This document shows, in pieces, positions 42,159-50,420 of a stretch of DNA of 64,000 nucleotides (its first letter is position 1; every line of letters starts with the position of its first letter). Source of the DNA: Burkholderia ubonensis (GTDB lineage Bacteria > Pseudomonadota > Gammaproteobacteria > Burkholderiales > Burkholderiaceae); NCBI RefSeq assembly GCF_001718695.1, contig NZ_CP013422.1, positions 1,302,001 to 1,366,000 of the forward strand, given 5' to 3'. The translations under genes and the position numbers were made by a program. The notes under the pieces were generated by a model. That model had not been told where the DNA came from. It saw nothing but the letters and a program-made list of their open reading frames with translations, and searched no databases.

Positions 42159-43025
42159 TCATGCCGCTCCTCTACCGCCAAGGAACTCGACGATCGAATC
42201 GTTGACCGCGTTCCTGCCCCGCAGGATCTCGTAGTGATCGCCCGGCACCACGACGTGTTGCTCGGCATTGCGCAACAGCGCCGCAATGACCCGCGAGCTG
42301 GCGGCACTCACCTGTTCGTCGCGGTCGGTCGAGATCAGCCGCGTCGGGTGCGGTACGCCGCCGGCCAACGCCATGAAATCGGTGCCGCGATACGTCAGGT
42401 AATTCAACCCGTGGCGATGCAGACGTGCAGCCGACGAGAACGGCACGAGAACCTCCTCGTCGAATTCGGTCCTGGCCGGCGCGCGCACGCGGCTCGCCGT
42501 GAGCTTCTCGCACAAGGCGGCCGCATGATTCAGGCTTTGCGCCGCCAGCGGCAACAGGCTGTCGACTTCCCGTTGAAAATTCGATTGCGGGCAGACCGTG
42601 GGGCTCAGCATGTACTCTCCGCAAACCAGCGCGAGACGATCGATGCGATGTCCCTCGATGGTTGCGGCGACGAGCGCGATGCCGGCGCCCGAGCAAAACC
42701 CGACGACGTCCGTCTTGCGCACGTCAAATGCGTCCAGCACCGAGCACATGTCCCGAACATGCGCCTCCGGCGTCATTCCGCTCTCGTGCGGCGCGAGGGG
42801 CCGATCGCACAACGAGCGCCCTTGCCAGGTGAGCACATTGAATTCGCTCGCCAACAGCGCGAACAGCGTGCGCGCGGCATCGACGCGAAGCCCGAACGGA
42901 AGTATCAACGTCAGGAACGGCCTCGTTTCAAGCCAGTCGCCATGCAGTACGCGCAGCTGCTTTCCATCGGACGCGGTAATGAACGATTCGTACATAGACA
43001 GGGTTTTCGTCGAGACTGGATGCAT
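42159..43025 (-). CDS. Cys-nucleophile alpha/beta hydrolase, SyrC/CmaE-type aminoacyl shuttle
   Basis: A 288-residue alpha/beta hydrolase whose nucleophile elbow reads GFCSGAG, with Cys111 where esterases have Ser. The catalytic His is in VPGDHYEI near the end. A Cys in this position is a hallmark of SyrC and CmaE, which move aminoacyl groups between carrier-protein phosphopantetheines. The operon has exactly the parts such a shuttle needs: an A domain, two carriers and a carrier-bound halogenase. The start is uncertain: ATG 43025 or 42995, neither with a strong RBS. Confidence 0.82.
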   Translation of the reverse strand: MHPVSTKTLSMYESFITASDGKQLRVLHGDWLETRPFLTLILPFGLRVDAARTLFALLASEFNVLTWQGRSLCDRPLAPHESGMTPEAHVRDMCSVLDAFDVRKTDVVGFCSGAGIALVAATIEGHRIDRLALVCGEYMLSPTVCPQSNFQREVDSLLPLAAQSLNHAAALCEKLTASRVRAPARTEFDEEVLVPFSSAARLHRHGLNYLTYRGTDFMALAGGVPHPTRLISTDRDEQVSAASSRVIAALLRNAEQHVVVPGDHYEILRGRNAVNDSIVEFLGGRGAA

Positions 43026-43064
43026 CTTGCGATGGACGAGCGGGCGTGATGGACGTCGACCGGA

Positions 43065-43874
43065 CTAGTGCAGTAGTTTCCAGCCCGCCTCGTGATACAC
43101 GAGGAACGTGCCGATCGTTCGGCGCAGCGACGAGCAGCGCTCGACCGCATGCAGATTGCGGCTATTGAAGACACACAGCTGACCGCTGCGTGGCCGCACC
43201 GTCAGCGCATCGACCCCGTCGAGCACGCCCAGCGTCTTGTGCTGCGCATACTCTTCGGCCCACTGGTCGAGCTGGCGACGCGATTCCGGGCGGATGTTCC
43301 ACAGAACGAAGCCCGCTTCGTTCTCGGCCTTCTGTATCGTGATGAAGGCGCCCAGCTGCTCGAGATTGAGCCGGAACGGCCACCGTTCGACGTCGCGCCC
43401 GAAGTCGATGCAGTCGCAGTGCGGCGCGAAGCTGAACGGATCGCCTTCGAAAGGCGGATATTCGCGCTTCGTCGCCAGCATGAATTGACTCCAGTTGCCG
43501 AACTGGAGCGTTTCCGCGCCCAGCTCCTTCATGAACAACTGAATGAAGCGCGTGTCGCGCATCGGGATATTCGCGACGCCGGCATGGCCGAAGTACTCGG
43601 CGATATTGCTCACCAACGATTCGGGATGGGAACGCTGAAGCTGACCGAGCGTTATCCCGGTTGCGTTCAGCGCGCGGTGGTACTGATGGTTGCGCAAATC
43701 GGGGAAGCCGCGATCGTTCCACCATGCATCGATTTCGTCGGGGCCGACCACATCCAGCAATGCCACGGCAACTTCCCGATCCCGCACGCACTCGGCGGCC
43801 TCGCGCAGCGTCATGCGCCTGTCGACGCCTTGTCCGTCGAATGTCATAAACCGGCCAGCGAATACCGTTTCCAT
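43065..43874 (-). CDS. Fe(II)/2-oxoglutarate-dependent oxygenase
   Basis: A 269-residue double-stranded beta-helix oxygenase. His152-x-Asp154 (FAPHCDCIDF), a distal His242 (SRNLHAVERC) and an Arg at 251/252 nine to ten residues later form a complete iron/2-oxoglutarate site. Unlike the nearby halogenase it keeps the Asp ligand and so should hydroxylate or desaturate. It heads the minus-strand operon, facing the 600-bp divergent promoter region. The substrate is unknown; hydroxylation of the amino-acid unit is the simplest inference. Confidence 0.85.
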   Translation of the reverse strand: METVFAGRFMTFDGQGVDRRMTLREAAECVRDREVAVALLDVVGPDEIDAWWNDRGFPDLRNHQYHRALNATGITLGQLQRSHPESLVSNIAEYFGHAGVANIPMRDTRFIQLFMKELGAETLQFGNWSQFMLATKREYPPFEGDPFSFAPHCDCIDFGRDVERWPFRLNLEQLGAFITIQKAENEAGFVLWNIRPESRRQLDQWAEEYAQHKTLGVLDGVDALTVRPRSGQLCVFNSRNLHAVERCSSLRRTIGTFLVYHEAGWKLLH

Positions 43875-44474
43875 TTCACGTTTCCAGAATGGTTGAGTGA
43901 TTTCCGCGTGCCCGCGAACCGACGCGTCCTGACTCGAAAGTCAAAACCCGTCGACGCGTCGACGCCGCAAACGAAGCTTCGATTGAATTGAATCGGATAA
44001 CTACGCATCGACACGGCGGTCCGATCCATGTTCGATCGTGCGATGTCGACTTCGACGAAACTCGGGCAATGACGGATGCCGTGCGCACCGCCTCGTTGCA
44101 ACGAGAGTGGGCACGCCGTCTTCCGTGGTGGAAACACTCTATCCCGCACCGGCCGCGTACGTAAAGAGTGGTCGACTCGCTCGAGCTCGCCACGCCACCG
44201 GCATCGCCGCGCGATCTCAGCGTCCCTGACGCTGCACCGCTCACCCGGCCTCAAACCCATACCCAGCAAGGATCCGAAGCGCTTCGTCGGCGCTTTTGGC
44301 GAGACGGAATCCGCTCCGGCCGCACGCGTTTTTCAATCGATCCGGCTCGCGCCGCCACGCGCGGCTGAGCAACATTTCGATACTAGTGCGCAATTTTCAT
44401 AAAGAAGCGGACGAGCGGCCGTCGCTATGCTCTGGGCTCGACATCACGATTTGCCTTCATTCCGAGAGGAGAAA
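43875..44474. promoter_or_regulatory. Divergent promoter region of the biosynthetic cluster
   Basis: 600 bases without a supported gene separate the two divergent biosynthetic operons (first start codons at 43874 and 44475). Both operons must be driven from here. The stretch around 44370-44410 upstream of the kinase gene is A/T-richer than its surroundings. The AraC regulator at the right end of the cluster is the obvious candidate to bind here, but no clear repeated operator was found by eye. Confidence 0.55.
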
Positions 44475-45377
44475 ATGGCCGTTCTGTCAGAGCAAGACGA
44501 TGCGCTACGAAACGACGCGTTCCTGTCGCTTTTCCCCAGAGGCGAATGTCACGGAACGTTCGGCGAGCTGATGCAAGGCGTGTTGCCGGACAATCGACAT
44601 TTCCTGGTCACGTTGCCGGTCAACCTGAAGAGCGTCGTCGAGTTCGAGATCACCGGCGCCGATCGCGTTGCCGTGGATGTCGGATTCAAGACCAAGGCAT
44701 GTCGCGCGGTTCAGGACTATCTGCGCCTGCACGGGCTGCCACCGGGCGGCATGCTGCATTTCAAGTCGATGTTCGCGGTCGGCAAGGGGCTGGCGAGTTC
44801 GTCCGCCGACATGGTCGCGGCGATCCGTGCGGCCGCATACGCGTACGGCCGAACACCGGCGCCCGAGACCATCGAGTCGATCCTGCGCGCCATCGAACCG
44901 ACGGACGGCGTGATGTACGACGGCGTCGTGTCGTTCTATCACCGCGAGGTAAAGCTCGACGAGCGACTCGGCAAGACCCCCGCGCTCGTGATCGTCAGCG
45001 CCGATCGCGGCGGCGAATGCGACACGATCGAGTTCAACCGGAAGAAACGCGATCCGTCCGCGGAAGTGCGCGACGAATATCGCGGCATGCTGATGCGGAT
45101 GAAAGCGGCGGTTCGCGCCCAGGACCTGCGCGAGCTCGGCGAGATCGCGACGCGCAGCTGCCAGTTGTCGCAGGCATTCAATCCTCATCCGCACATCGAC
45201 GTCCTGCGCAAGCTGCGCGCCGAGACCGACGCGCTCGGCCTCGTCGCGACCCATTCCGGCACGTGCGTCGGGCTGCTCTACGACGCGAACGCTCCCGAAA
45301 CGGCGACCGCGGCCGCCTATGCCCAAGCGCGCCTGCAGGTCCGTCGAATCGAATCCATTCAATACACAACGGTATAG
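44475..45377 (+). CDS. GHMP-family kinase, PduX-like L-threonine kinase
   Basis: A 300-residue GHMP kinase starting at ATG 44475 (GAGAGGAG just upstream; the frame opens 16 codons earlier without an RBS). The ATP-binding motif is GKGLASSSAD (residues 103-112), and the opening GECHGTFGELMQG resembles PduX, the L-threonine kinase of cobalamin side-chain synthesis. No cobalamin genes are nearby. The next gene is a beta-replacement PLP enzyme, so O-phospho-L-threonine as an activated intermediate is the natural reading. Serine or homoserine kinase activity cannot be excluded from sequence. Confidence 0.85.
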   Translation: MAVLSEQDDALRNDAFLSLFPRGECHGTFGELMQGVLPDNRHFLVTLPVNLKSVVEFEITGADRVAVDVGFKTKACRAVQDYLRLHGLPPGGMLHFKSMFAVGKGLASSSADMVAAIRAAAYAYGRTPAPETIESILRAIEPTDGVMYDGVVSFYHREVKLDERLGKTPALVIVSADRGGECDTIEFNRKKRDPSAEVRDEYRGMLMRMKAAVRAQDLRELGEIATRSCQLSQAFNPHPHIDVLRKLRAETDALGLVATHSGTCVGLLYDANAPETATAAAYAQARLQVRRIESIQYTTV

Positions 45378-45386
45378 GAATCGTAC

Positions 45387-46391
45387 ATGCTTCAATACGA
45401 ATCGTCGCTGGATGCGATGCGGGACGCCGTGCTGTTTCCGATCGGGCAAGCCTTGCACATGGTGTCGTTCAAAGCGATGAAGATCGTGCCGGCCCATTAC
45501 ATCATCAGCAAGGCGCGCGATCGCGGCGACCTGCAGCCGGGCAAGACCGTGGTGGAAACGTCGAGCGGCAACTTTGCGCTCGGGATGGCCATCGTATGCA
45601 ACCGCCTGAACCATCCGTTCGTGGCGATCGGCGATCCCGCGATCGATCCGGCGTTCAAACGCCAGCTCGAAATGCTGGGCGGCCGGGTTGAAATCGTCAC
45701 GGACAAGAAGGGCAGCCAGGGATACCAAAAGGCACGACTTGACCGGCTGCAAGAGATTCTCGCCGCCGAGCAAGGTGCCTTCTGGTGCCGCCAGTACGAC
45801 AACGAGAACAACGGGCTCGCTTATGCAAACATCGCGCGCGAGCTGCTCGAAATCATCGGCCCTCGCCTGATTCTCGTCGCACCGGTCGGTTCCGGCGGAT
45901 CGAGCTGCGGGATCGCAGCCGCGCTGCGCGCCGGCGGGGCGGATTGCACGCTCGTCGGCGTAGACACATTCAACAGCGTCCTGTTCGGCCAGATCGACGG
46001 CCCGCGCAAGTTGCGCGGGCTCGGCAATACCATCATGCCCGGCAACCTGAAGCACACGCTGTTCGACGACGTGCATTGGGTCAGCTCCGAACTCGCCGAT
46101 CATTTCACGCGCAAACTCTACAAGGCCACCGGCCATTTTCGCGGGCCGACCACCGGCGCCGCATTCGCCGTCGTCCGCTTCGTGCGCAACCGATATCCGG
46201 ATGCACCCATCGTATTCCTCAGCCCGGACGATGGCTCCCGCTATGTCGACACGACCTTCGCCAGCAACGACGACAGCCCGGCCTACGATCAGCTGCGACC
46301 CGTGGAGATCGGGCACCCCACCGCGTACGACGCGAATACGGAATGGGCGTGGATGAAATGGGATCGCTCCGACATTCACCGGTTTCAATGA
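45387..46391 (+). CDS. Cysteine-synthase-like PLP enzyme (fold type II, beta-replacement)
   Basis: A 334-residue fold-type II PLP enzyme. Aligned to CysK, Lys32 (AMKIVPAHYII) is the Schiff-base lysine, ETSSGN (57-62) the substrate loop and VGSGGSSCGI the phosphate-binding glycine loop. It lies ten bases after the threonine-kinase-like gene and three before the lyase fusion. By analogy with the proposed 2,3-diaminobutyrate route it would replace the phosphate of O-phosphothreonine with the amino group of aspartate. Sulphide as nucleophile is less likely, since no sulphur genes are adjacent. Confidence 0.85.
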   Translation: MLQYESSLDAMRDAVLFPIGQALHMVSFKAMKIVPAHYIISKARDRGDLQPGKTVVETSSGNFALGMAIVCNRLNHPFVAIGDPAIDPAFKRQLEMLGGRVEIVTDKKGSQGYQKARLDRLQEILAAEQGAFWCRQYDNENNGLAYANIARELLEIIGPRLILVAPVGSGGSSCGIAAALRAGGADCTLVGVDTFNSVLFGQIDGPRKLRGLGNTIMPGNLKHTLFDDVHWVSSELADHFTRKLYKATGHFRGPTTGAAFAVVRFVRNRYPDAPIVFLSPDDGSRYVDTTFASNDDSPAYDQLRPVEIGHPTAYDANTEWAWMKWDRSDIHRFQ

Positions 46392-46394
46392 ATC

Positions 46395-48977
46395 ATGGCG
46401 ATCGTCTACATCGAATCGAACACCACCGGGTTCGGGCAAAGCCTGCTCGACGCGTCGCTGAACCATGACGAAACCTGCTTTCTCGTGCGCGACCGCGCGC
46501 GCTACCCCTTTCTCGCGAGACTGTCGCCTGCGGTTCGGGTGATCGATTGCGACACGCAGTCTGTCGACGCGCTCGAGCGCGTCGTCGGCGAGATTCCGGA
46601 CGTGCGTTATATCGCGTCGACGAGCGACGCGTTCATCGAGAACGCCGCACGACTGTCGCAGCGCCTGGGCCTGCCTGGCACGCCCGCGGAGGCCGTCGCA
46701 TTATGCCGGGACAAGTTGCGGCTTCAGGATACGCTGCGCGACCATGGCGTCCCGTACCCGTACACGACGGCGATCGAATCGGCGGATGCCGCGCGCAAGC
46801 TGACCTATCCGGTCATCGTGAAGCCCAGGCAGGGCACCGGAAGCATCGGCGTGCGCCTTGTCGAACGCGAGCAGGACTTTCCGGACACATCGGGCGGCGC
46901 GTTCATTTGCCAGCGCTTCATTCCGGGCGCGGAGTTCTCCGTCGAATCGTTCAGCGACGCCGACGGACACCATGTGCTCGCAGTCACACGCAAGTTCCTG
47001 ACCAAACCGCCCCATTTCCTGGAGCTGGCGCACGTCCTGCCCGCCGACCTCGACGCGGCGACCCAGGCCCGCATCGTCGATACCGTGCGGCGGGCGCTCG
47101 ATGCGGTCGGTTACGCGTTCGGTCCCGCGCACACGGAACTGAAGGTCCACGGCGACACGATCACCATCATCGAGATCAATGCGCGCCTGGCCGGCGGCAT
47201 GATTCCCCGTTTGATGGAACGTGCGTATGGATGGTCGATCGCCGACCTGTACGTGCGCAGCCATCTGTCGCGTCGCAGCCAGTTCGTCGTACCGACACCC
47301 GCGCTGTACAGCGCCGTTGCGTTCGTCGTGCCGGAAGTCGGGCGCCGCTACGTCGGCATCGATTTTCCGGACGGCTGCGCGGATGCCGGGCTGTTTCGCG
47401 ACGAAGGCGTCAACGCCGGCAAGTTCGACTTTTCGGATCGCGCCGGCTACGTGATTTCGTTCGGCCGCAGCGCGTCCTCGGTGCTCCGGAAAGCGCTGTC
47501 GCTGCGGATGCGTTCGCGCGTGCTTTACGACGATCCGGAGCGGACGATTCCCGGCCGCGACGCGATTCACGACATCGTCTACGAATCCTCTCCCCCATGC
47601 TTCGGCAAGCTCACGGTCAATCTGCTCGCGATCGAGAAGGCCCATCTGATCATGCTGCGCGAACAAGGGATTCTCAGCGCGGAACAGTTTCGCTCGCTGC
47701 GAGAAGCGGTAACGACGCTGGAGGCGAATCCGGCATTGTTGAGCGAACATGTTTCCGGTCGCGGAGACTACTTCGACTACGAGCAGTACGTGATCGACCG
47801 CTGCGGACGAGACACGGGCGGCATGATTCAGGCGGCGCGCTCACGCAATGACATCAATGCCACGCACCTCCTGCTGACCGTGCGTCAGGCGCTGTCGCAT
47901 GTCACGCGGCGCGTCGTCGATCTCGGCGAGACGCTCGCACGACGCGCCGCGGATTCGGCCGAGGTCCTGCTGCCGATCTACAGCCAATACCAAACCGCGA
48001 TGCCGGGGTCGGCGGGCCACTATCTCGTCGCGCAGTGCGAGATATTGCTCGGCACGCTCGACGCGCTGGCGTCACTGCGCGACGGTCTTGGCTCTTCTGC
48101 GCTCGGCGCGTGCGCCGGTGCGGGCACCACGTTCGTCACCGACCCGCGGCGCACGGCGGTTTTGCTCGGCTTCTCGACGGGGCCGCTCAACTCGCTGAGC
48201 GCGATCACCGACAAGAATCCGGCGCTGCGCTGCGCCTGCCTGCTGACCGAGTTGAGCAGCAATCTGAACCGTATCGCGACGGATCTTCAGCTCTGGTCGA
48301 TGCGCGAAATCGCGATCGTCACGCTGCCCGACGGCATGTACGGCGGGTCGTCCAACATGCCGCAAAAACGCAATCCGTATCTGCTCGAATGGCTGCGCCT
48401 CGGCCACGATCGCATCGCCGGATATTGCGCCACGGCGCTCTCTTCGCTATCGCATCTGCCGACCGGCAACTCCTATCAGGCAAGCCGCACTGCGGTGGAA
48501 ACCGTCAGCGAGATGAGCGGACTCGTCATCGACATGCTGAGCGTGCTCGTCTATTCGATCGACGGCATCCGCTTCGACGCCAACGCCGCGCGCCGCGCGA
48601 TCGACATGGGCAACGCAGGCGCAACGCTCGTTGCGGAATCGCTGGTGCAGCAACGCATGGCCTCGTTCAGGGACGCCCACGCGGCGGTCGGTCGTGCACT
48701 GTCGAGCCCGCCCGATGCCGCGCCGGATGCCGCAGCGGATCCGCTCGGCTCCGCCGCGGCCGCGTTGCTCGGGCGTCTCCATGACGAATTCGAAGGGGCG
48801 CACGTGTTCGACCGGCTCGACGGCGGCAGCGGACCGTCGACGCGCAACACGCACGCCGCGCTGACGATACTCGCCGCCCGCCTGCTGGAGCAGCGCCGAC
48901 GCCAGCGATCGTGCGAATCGCGCGAGACTGCGGTAAGGCAGGCGCTCGATCGGTGCTTCATGAATGTGCAAGCATGA
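46395..48977 (+). CDS. ATP-grasp ligase fused to argininosuccinate-lyase-like domain
   Basis: An 860-residue fusion. Residues 1 to about 370 are an ATP-grasp domain (YPVIVKPRQGTGSIGVRLV, FICQRFIPGAEFSVE, TIIEINARLAGGMIPRLM). Residues about 385-855 are a fumarase/argininosuccinate-lyase-superfamily domain with QAARSRNDINATH and the family signature GGSSNMPQKRNP near residue 655. The lyase would split an N-succinyl intermediate, releasing fumarate and leaving a primary amine. The ATP-grasp half would form an amide or peptide bond, perhaps to the carrier-derived unit. The fusion places two consecutive steps in one chain. Overlaps the formyltransferase gene by four bases. Confidence 0.9.
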   Translation: MAIVYIESNTTGFGQSLLDASLNHDETCFLVRDRARYPFLARLSPAVRVIDCDTQSVDALERVVGEIPDVRYIASTSDAFIENAARLSQRLGLPGTPAEAVALCRDKLRLQDTLRDHGVPYPYTTAIESADAARKLTYPVIVKPRQGTGSIGVRLVEREQDFPDTSGGAFICQRFIPGAEFSVESFSDADGHHVLAVTRKFLTKPPHFLELAHVLPADLDAATQARIVDTVRRALDAVGYAFGPAHTELKVHGDTITIIEINARLAGGMIPRLMERAYGWSIADLYVRSHLSRRSQFVVPTPALYSAVAFVVPEVGRRYVGIDFPDGCADAGLFRDEGVNAGKFDFSDRAGYVISFGRSASSVLRKALSLRMRSRVLYDDPERTIPGRDAIHDIVYESSPPCFGKLTVNLLAIEKAHLIMLREQGILSAEQFRSLREAVTTLEANPALLSEHVSGRGDYFDYEQYVIDRCGRDTGGMIQAARSRNDINATHLLLTVRQALSHVTRRVVDLGETLARRAADSAEVLLPIYSQYQTAMPGSAGHYLVAQCEILLGTLDALASLRDGLGSSALGACAGAGTTFVTDPRRTAVLLGFSTGPLNSLSAITDKNPALRCACLLTELSSNLNRIATDLQLWSMREIAIVTLPDGMYGGSSNMPQKRNPYLLEWLRLGHDRIAGYCATALSSLSHLPTGNSYQASRTAVETVSEMSGLVIDMLSVLVYSIDGIRFDANAARRAIDMGNAGATLVAESLVQQRMASFRDAHAAVGRALSSPPDAAPDAAADPLGSAAAALLGRLHDEFEGAHVFDRLDGGSGPSTRNTHAALTILAARLLEQRRRQRSCESRETAVRQALDRCFMNVQA

Positions 48978-49786
48978 CAAACATCACACTGCTTTGTTCG
49001 GACGGCCCGCATCATCTGTATCTCGCCGCGGAAATCCTCGACGCGTTCGGACGCGTTCGCGTCATCGTCGAGCCCGGGCGAGAACAGGCATCGCGCCTGC
49101 TGCGCAACGGCCACTATCGCGCGTATCTGTGGACGCGCTATCACGAATGGCGACGCAGGCTGTTCGGCTATGACGCGTACCGGCGGCGCTACTTCGTTCG
49201 CGAGCGGGAACCGCGCACATGGGACGCGCTTCGACGTCATGCGGGCGTGCGGTATCTGGAAACGTCATGGATCAACGACACGACCGTGCTCGATGCGCTG
49301 CGCGACGACCTTTCCGACGTCTATATCGTGATGGGCACCAAGAAGATCGGCGAGGCCTTGCTGTCGCTCGTCCCGGCCGACCGCATCATCAACATCCATG
49401 GTGGCCACCTGCCGTACTACCGAGGCAATCACTGCTTCTTCTTTGCGCTGCACCACGGCGAACTCGACAAGCTGAGCACGACGATCCACCGCGTGTCGGC
49501 GGGCCTCGATACCGGCGCCATCATCAGCCGCCATTCGGTTCGGTTCTGCGCGGACGACAATTCGGAAACGCTCTATTCGCGCGCCGAACGAGCCGCAATC
49601 GACAGCCTCGTGGCGCGCCTGAAGCGCGAACCCGACATCGCCGCATGGAGCAGCGAGCCGCAGCCGAACGTCGGCTCCACCTATCGCATGCGCGACCGCG
49701 GCCCGCTCGTCGAACTCGTGCATCACCTCGGCGCCATTCGCCGCCGGCTGGCGGCAGGCCCGAATCGCGGCAAGGAGACCAGTTAG
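48974..49786 (+). CDS. Formyltransferase-family protein (formyl-THF dependent)
   Basis: A 270-residue formyltransferase-fold protein. ATG 48974 overlaps the lyase stop (ATGA). The catalytic triad positions are visible as Asn140 and His142 in INIHGGHLPYYRG and Asp179 in GLDTGAIIS. The usual SLLP of methionyl-tRNA formyltransferase is GHLP here, as in many sugar or small-molecule N-formyltransferases. The N-terminal 90 residues are unusually Arg/Tyr-rich. It probably N-formylates an amine of the product or an intermediate. It is directly followed by a LysE exporter with no spacing. Confidence 0.88.
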   Translation: MTNITLLCSDGPHHLYLAAEILDAFGRVRVIVEPGREQASRLLRNGHYRAYLWTRYHEWRRRLFGYDAYRRRYFVREREPRTWDALRRHAGVRYLETSWINDTTVLDALRDDLSDVYIVMGTKKIGEALLSLVPADRIINIHGGHLPYYRGNHCFFFALHHGELDKLSTTIHRVSAGLDTGAIISRHSVRFCADDNSETLYSRAERAAIDSLVARLKREPDIAAWSSEPQPNVGSTYRMRDRGPLVELVHHLGAIRRRLAAGPNRGKETS

Positions 49787-50389
49787 ATGAACGTTGACGA
49801 TGCACTTGTCGGCAAGTTGCTGCAGATCATCCTGTTCTCGACCCCGCTGATCATTTCGCCGGGGCCGAACAACTTGATGACGACCGCCAACTGCGCGCAA
49901 TTCGGCTATCGGCGCACGCTGCCATCGCTGACCGGCATCTCGGTCGGCGTGGTCGTCCTGTTCATGGTCGTCGCGCTCGGGCTGTTCAGCGTGATGAGCC
50001 GTCACCCGTTGCTGCAACACGCACTCAAGGTGGTCGGCTCCGCGTACATCCTGTACCTCGCCTACAAGCTCTACACGGCTCAGTCCGAACACGCCGAACG
50101 CCGCTCGATCGAGCGTCCCATCACGTTCGGCGAGGCAGCCCTGCTCCAGATCGTCAATCCGAAAATCTGGCTGCTCGGCGCCAGCGCGGCGTCGACGTTC
50201 CTGCCGTTGACGGGGAACGCCTACGTCGACGCGACGCTCCTGTCGCTCACGCTCGGGATCGTTTTCTTCCCGTGCAACTCGATCTGGGCGGTATGCGGTC
50301 TCATGATGCACCGCATGCTGCACGGCAAGACGCTCCAGCGCATCATGGCGCTGCTGTCCGCCTCTTCGATCGTGTTCCTGCTGTTCTGA
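49787..50389 (+). CDS. LysE/RhtB-family amino-acid exporter
   Basis: A 200-residue membrane protein: IILFSTPLIISPGPNNLMTTANCAQFGYRRTLPSLTGISVGVVV and LLQIVNPKIWLLG are the family motifs. Its ATG follows the formyltransferase stop directly (TAGATG), so it is translationally coupled. The third exporter of this family in the cluster, and the one in the plus-strand operon. Confidence 0.92.
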   Translation: MNVDDALVGKLLQIILFSTPLIISPGPNNLMTTANCAQFGYRRTLPSLTGISVGVVVLFMVVALGLFSVMSRHPLLQHALKVVGSAYILYLAYKLYTAQSEHAERRSIERPITFGEAALLQIVNPKIWLLGASAASTFLPLTGNAYVDATLLSLTLGIVFFPCNSIWAVCGLMMHRMLHGKTLQRIMALLSASSIVFLLF

Positions 50390-50420
50390 ACTCGCTCGCC
50401 CCTCAAGGAAACGCTCGACC

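Noticed and set aside
44475..45377. Cobalamin side-chain threonine kinase (PduX) as part of B12 synthesis
   Set aside because: No cobalamin genes are nearby, while a beta-replacement PLP enzyme and a lyase follow directly.
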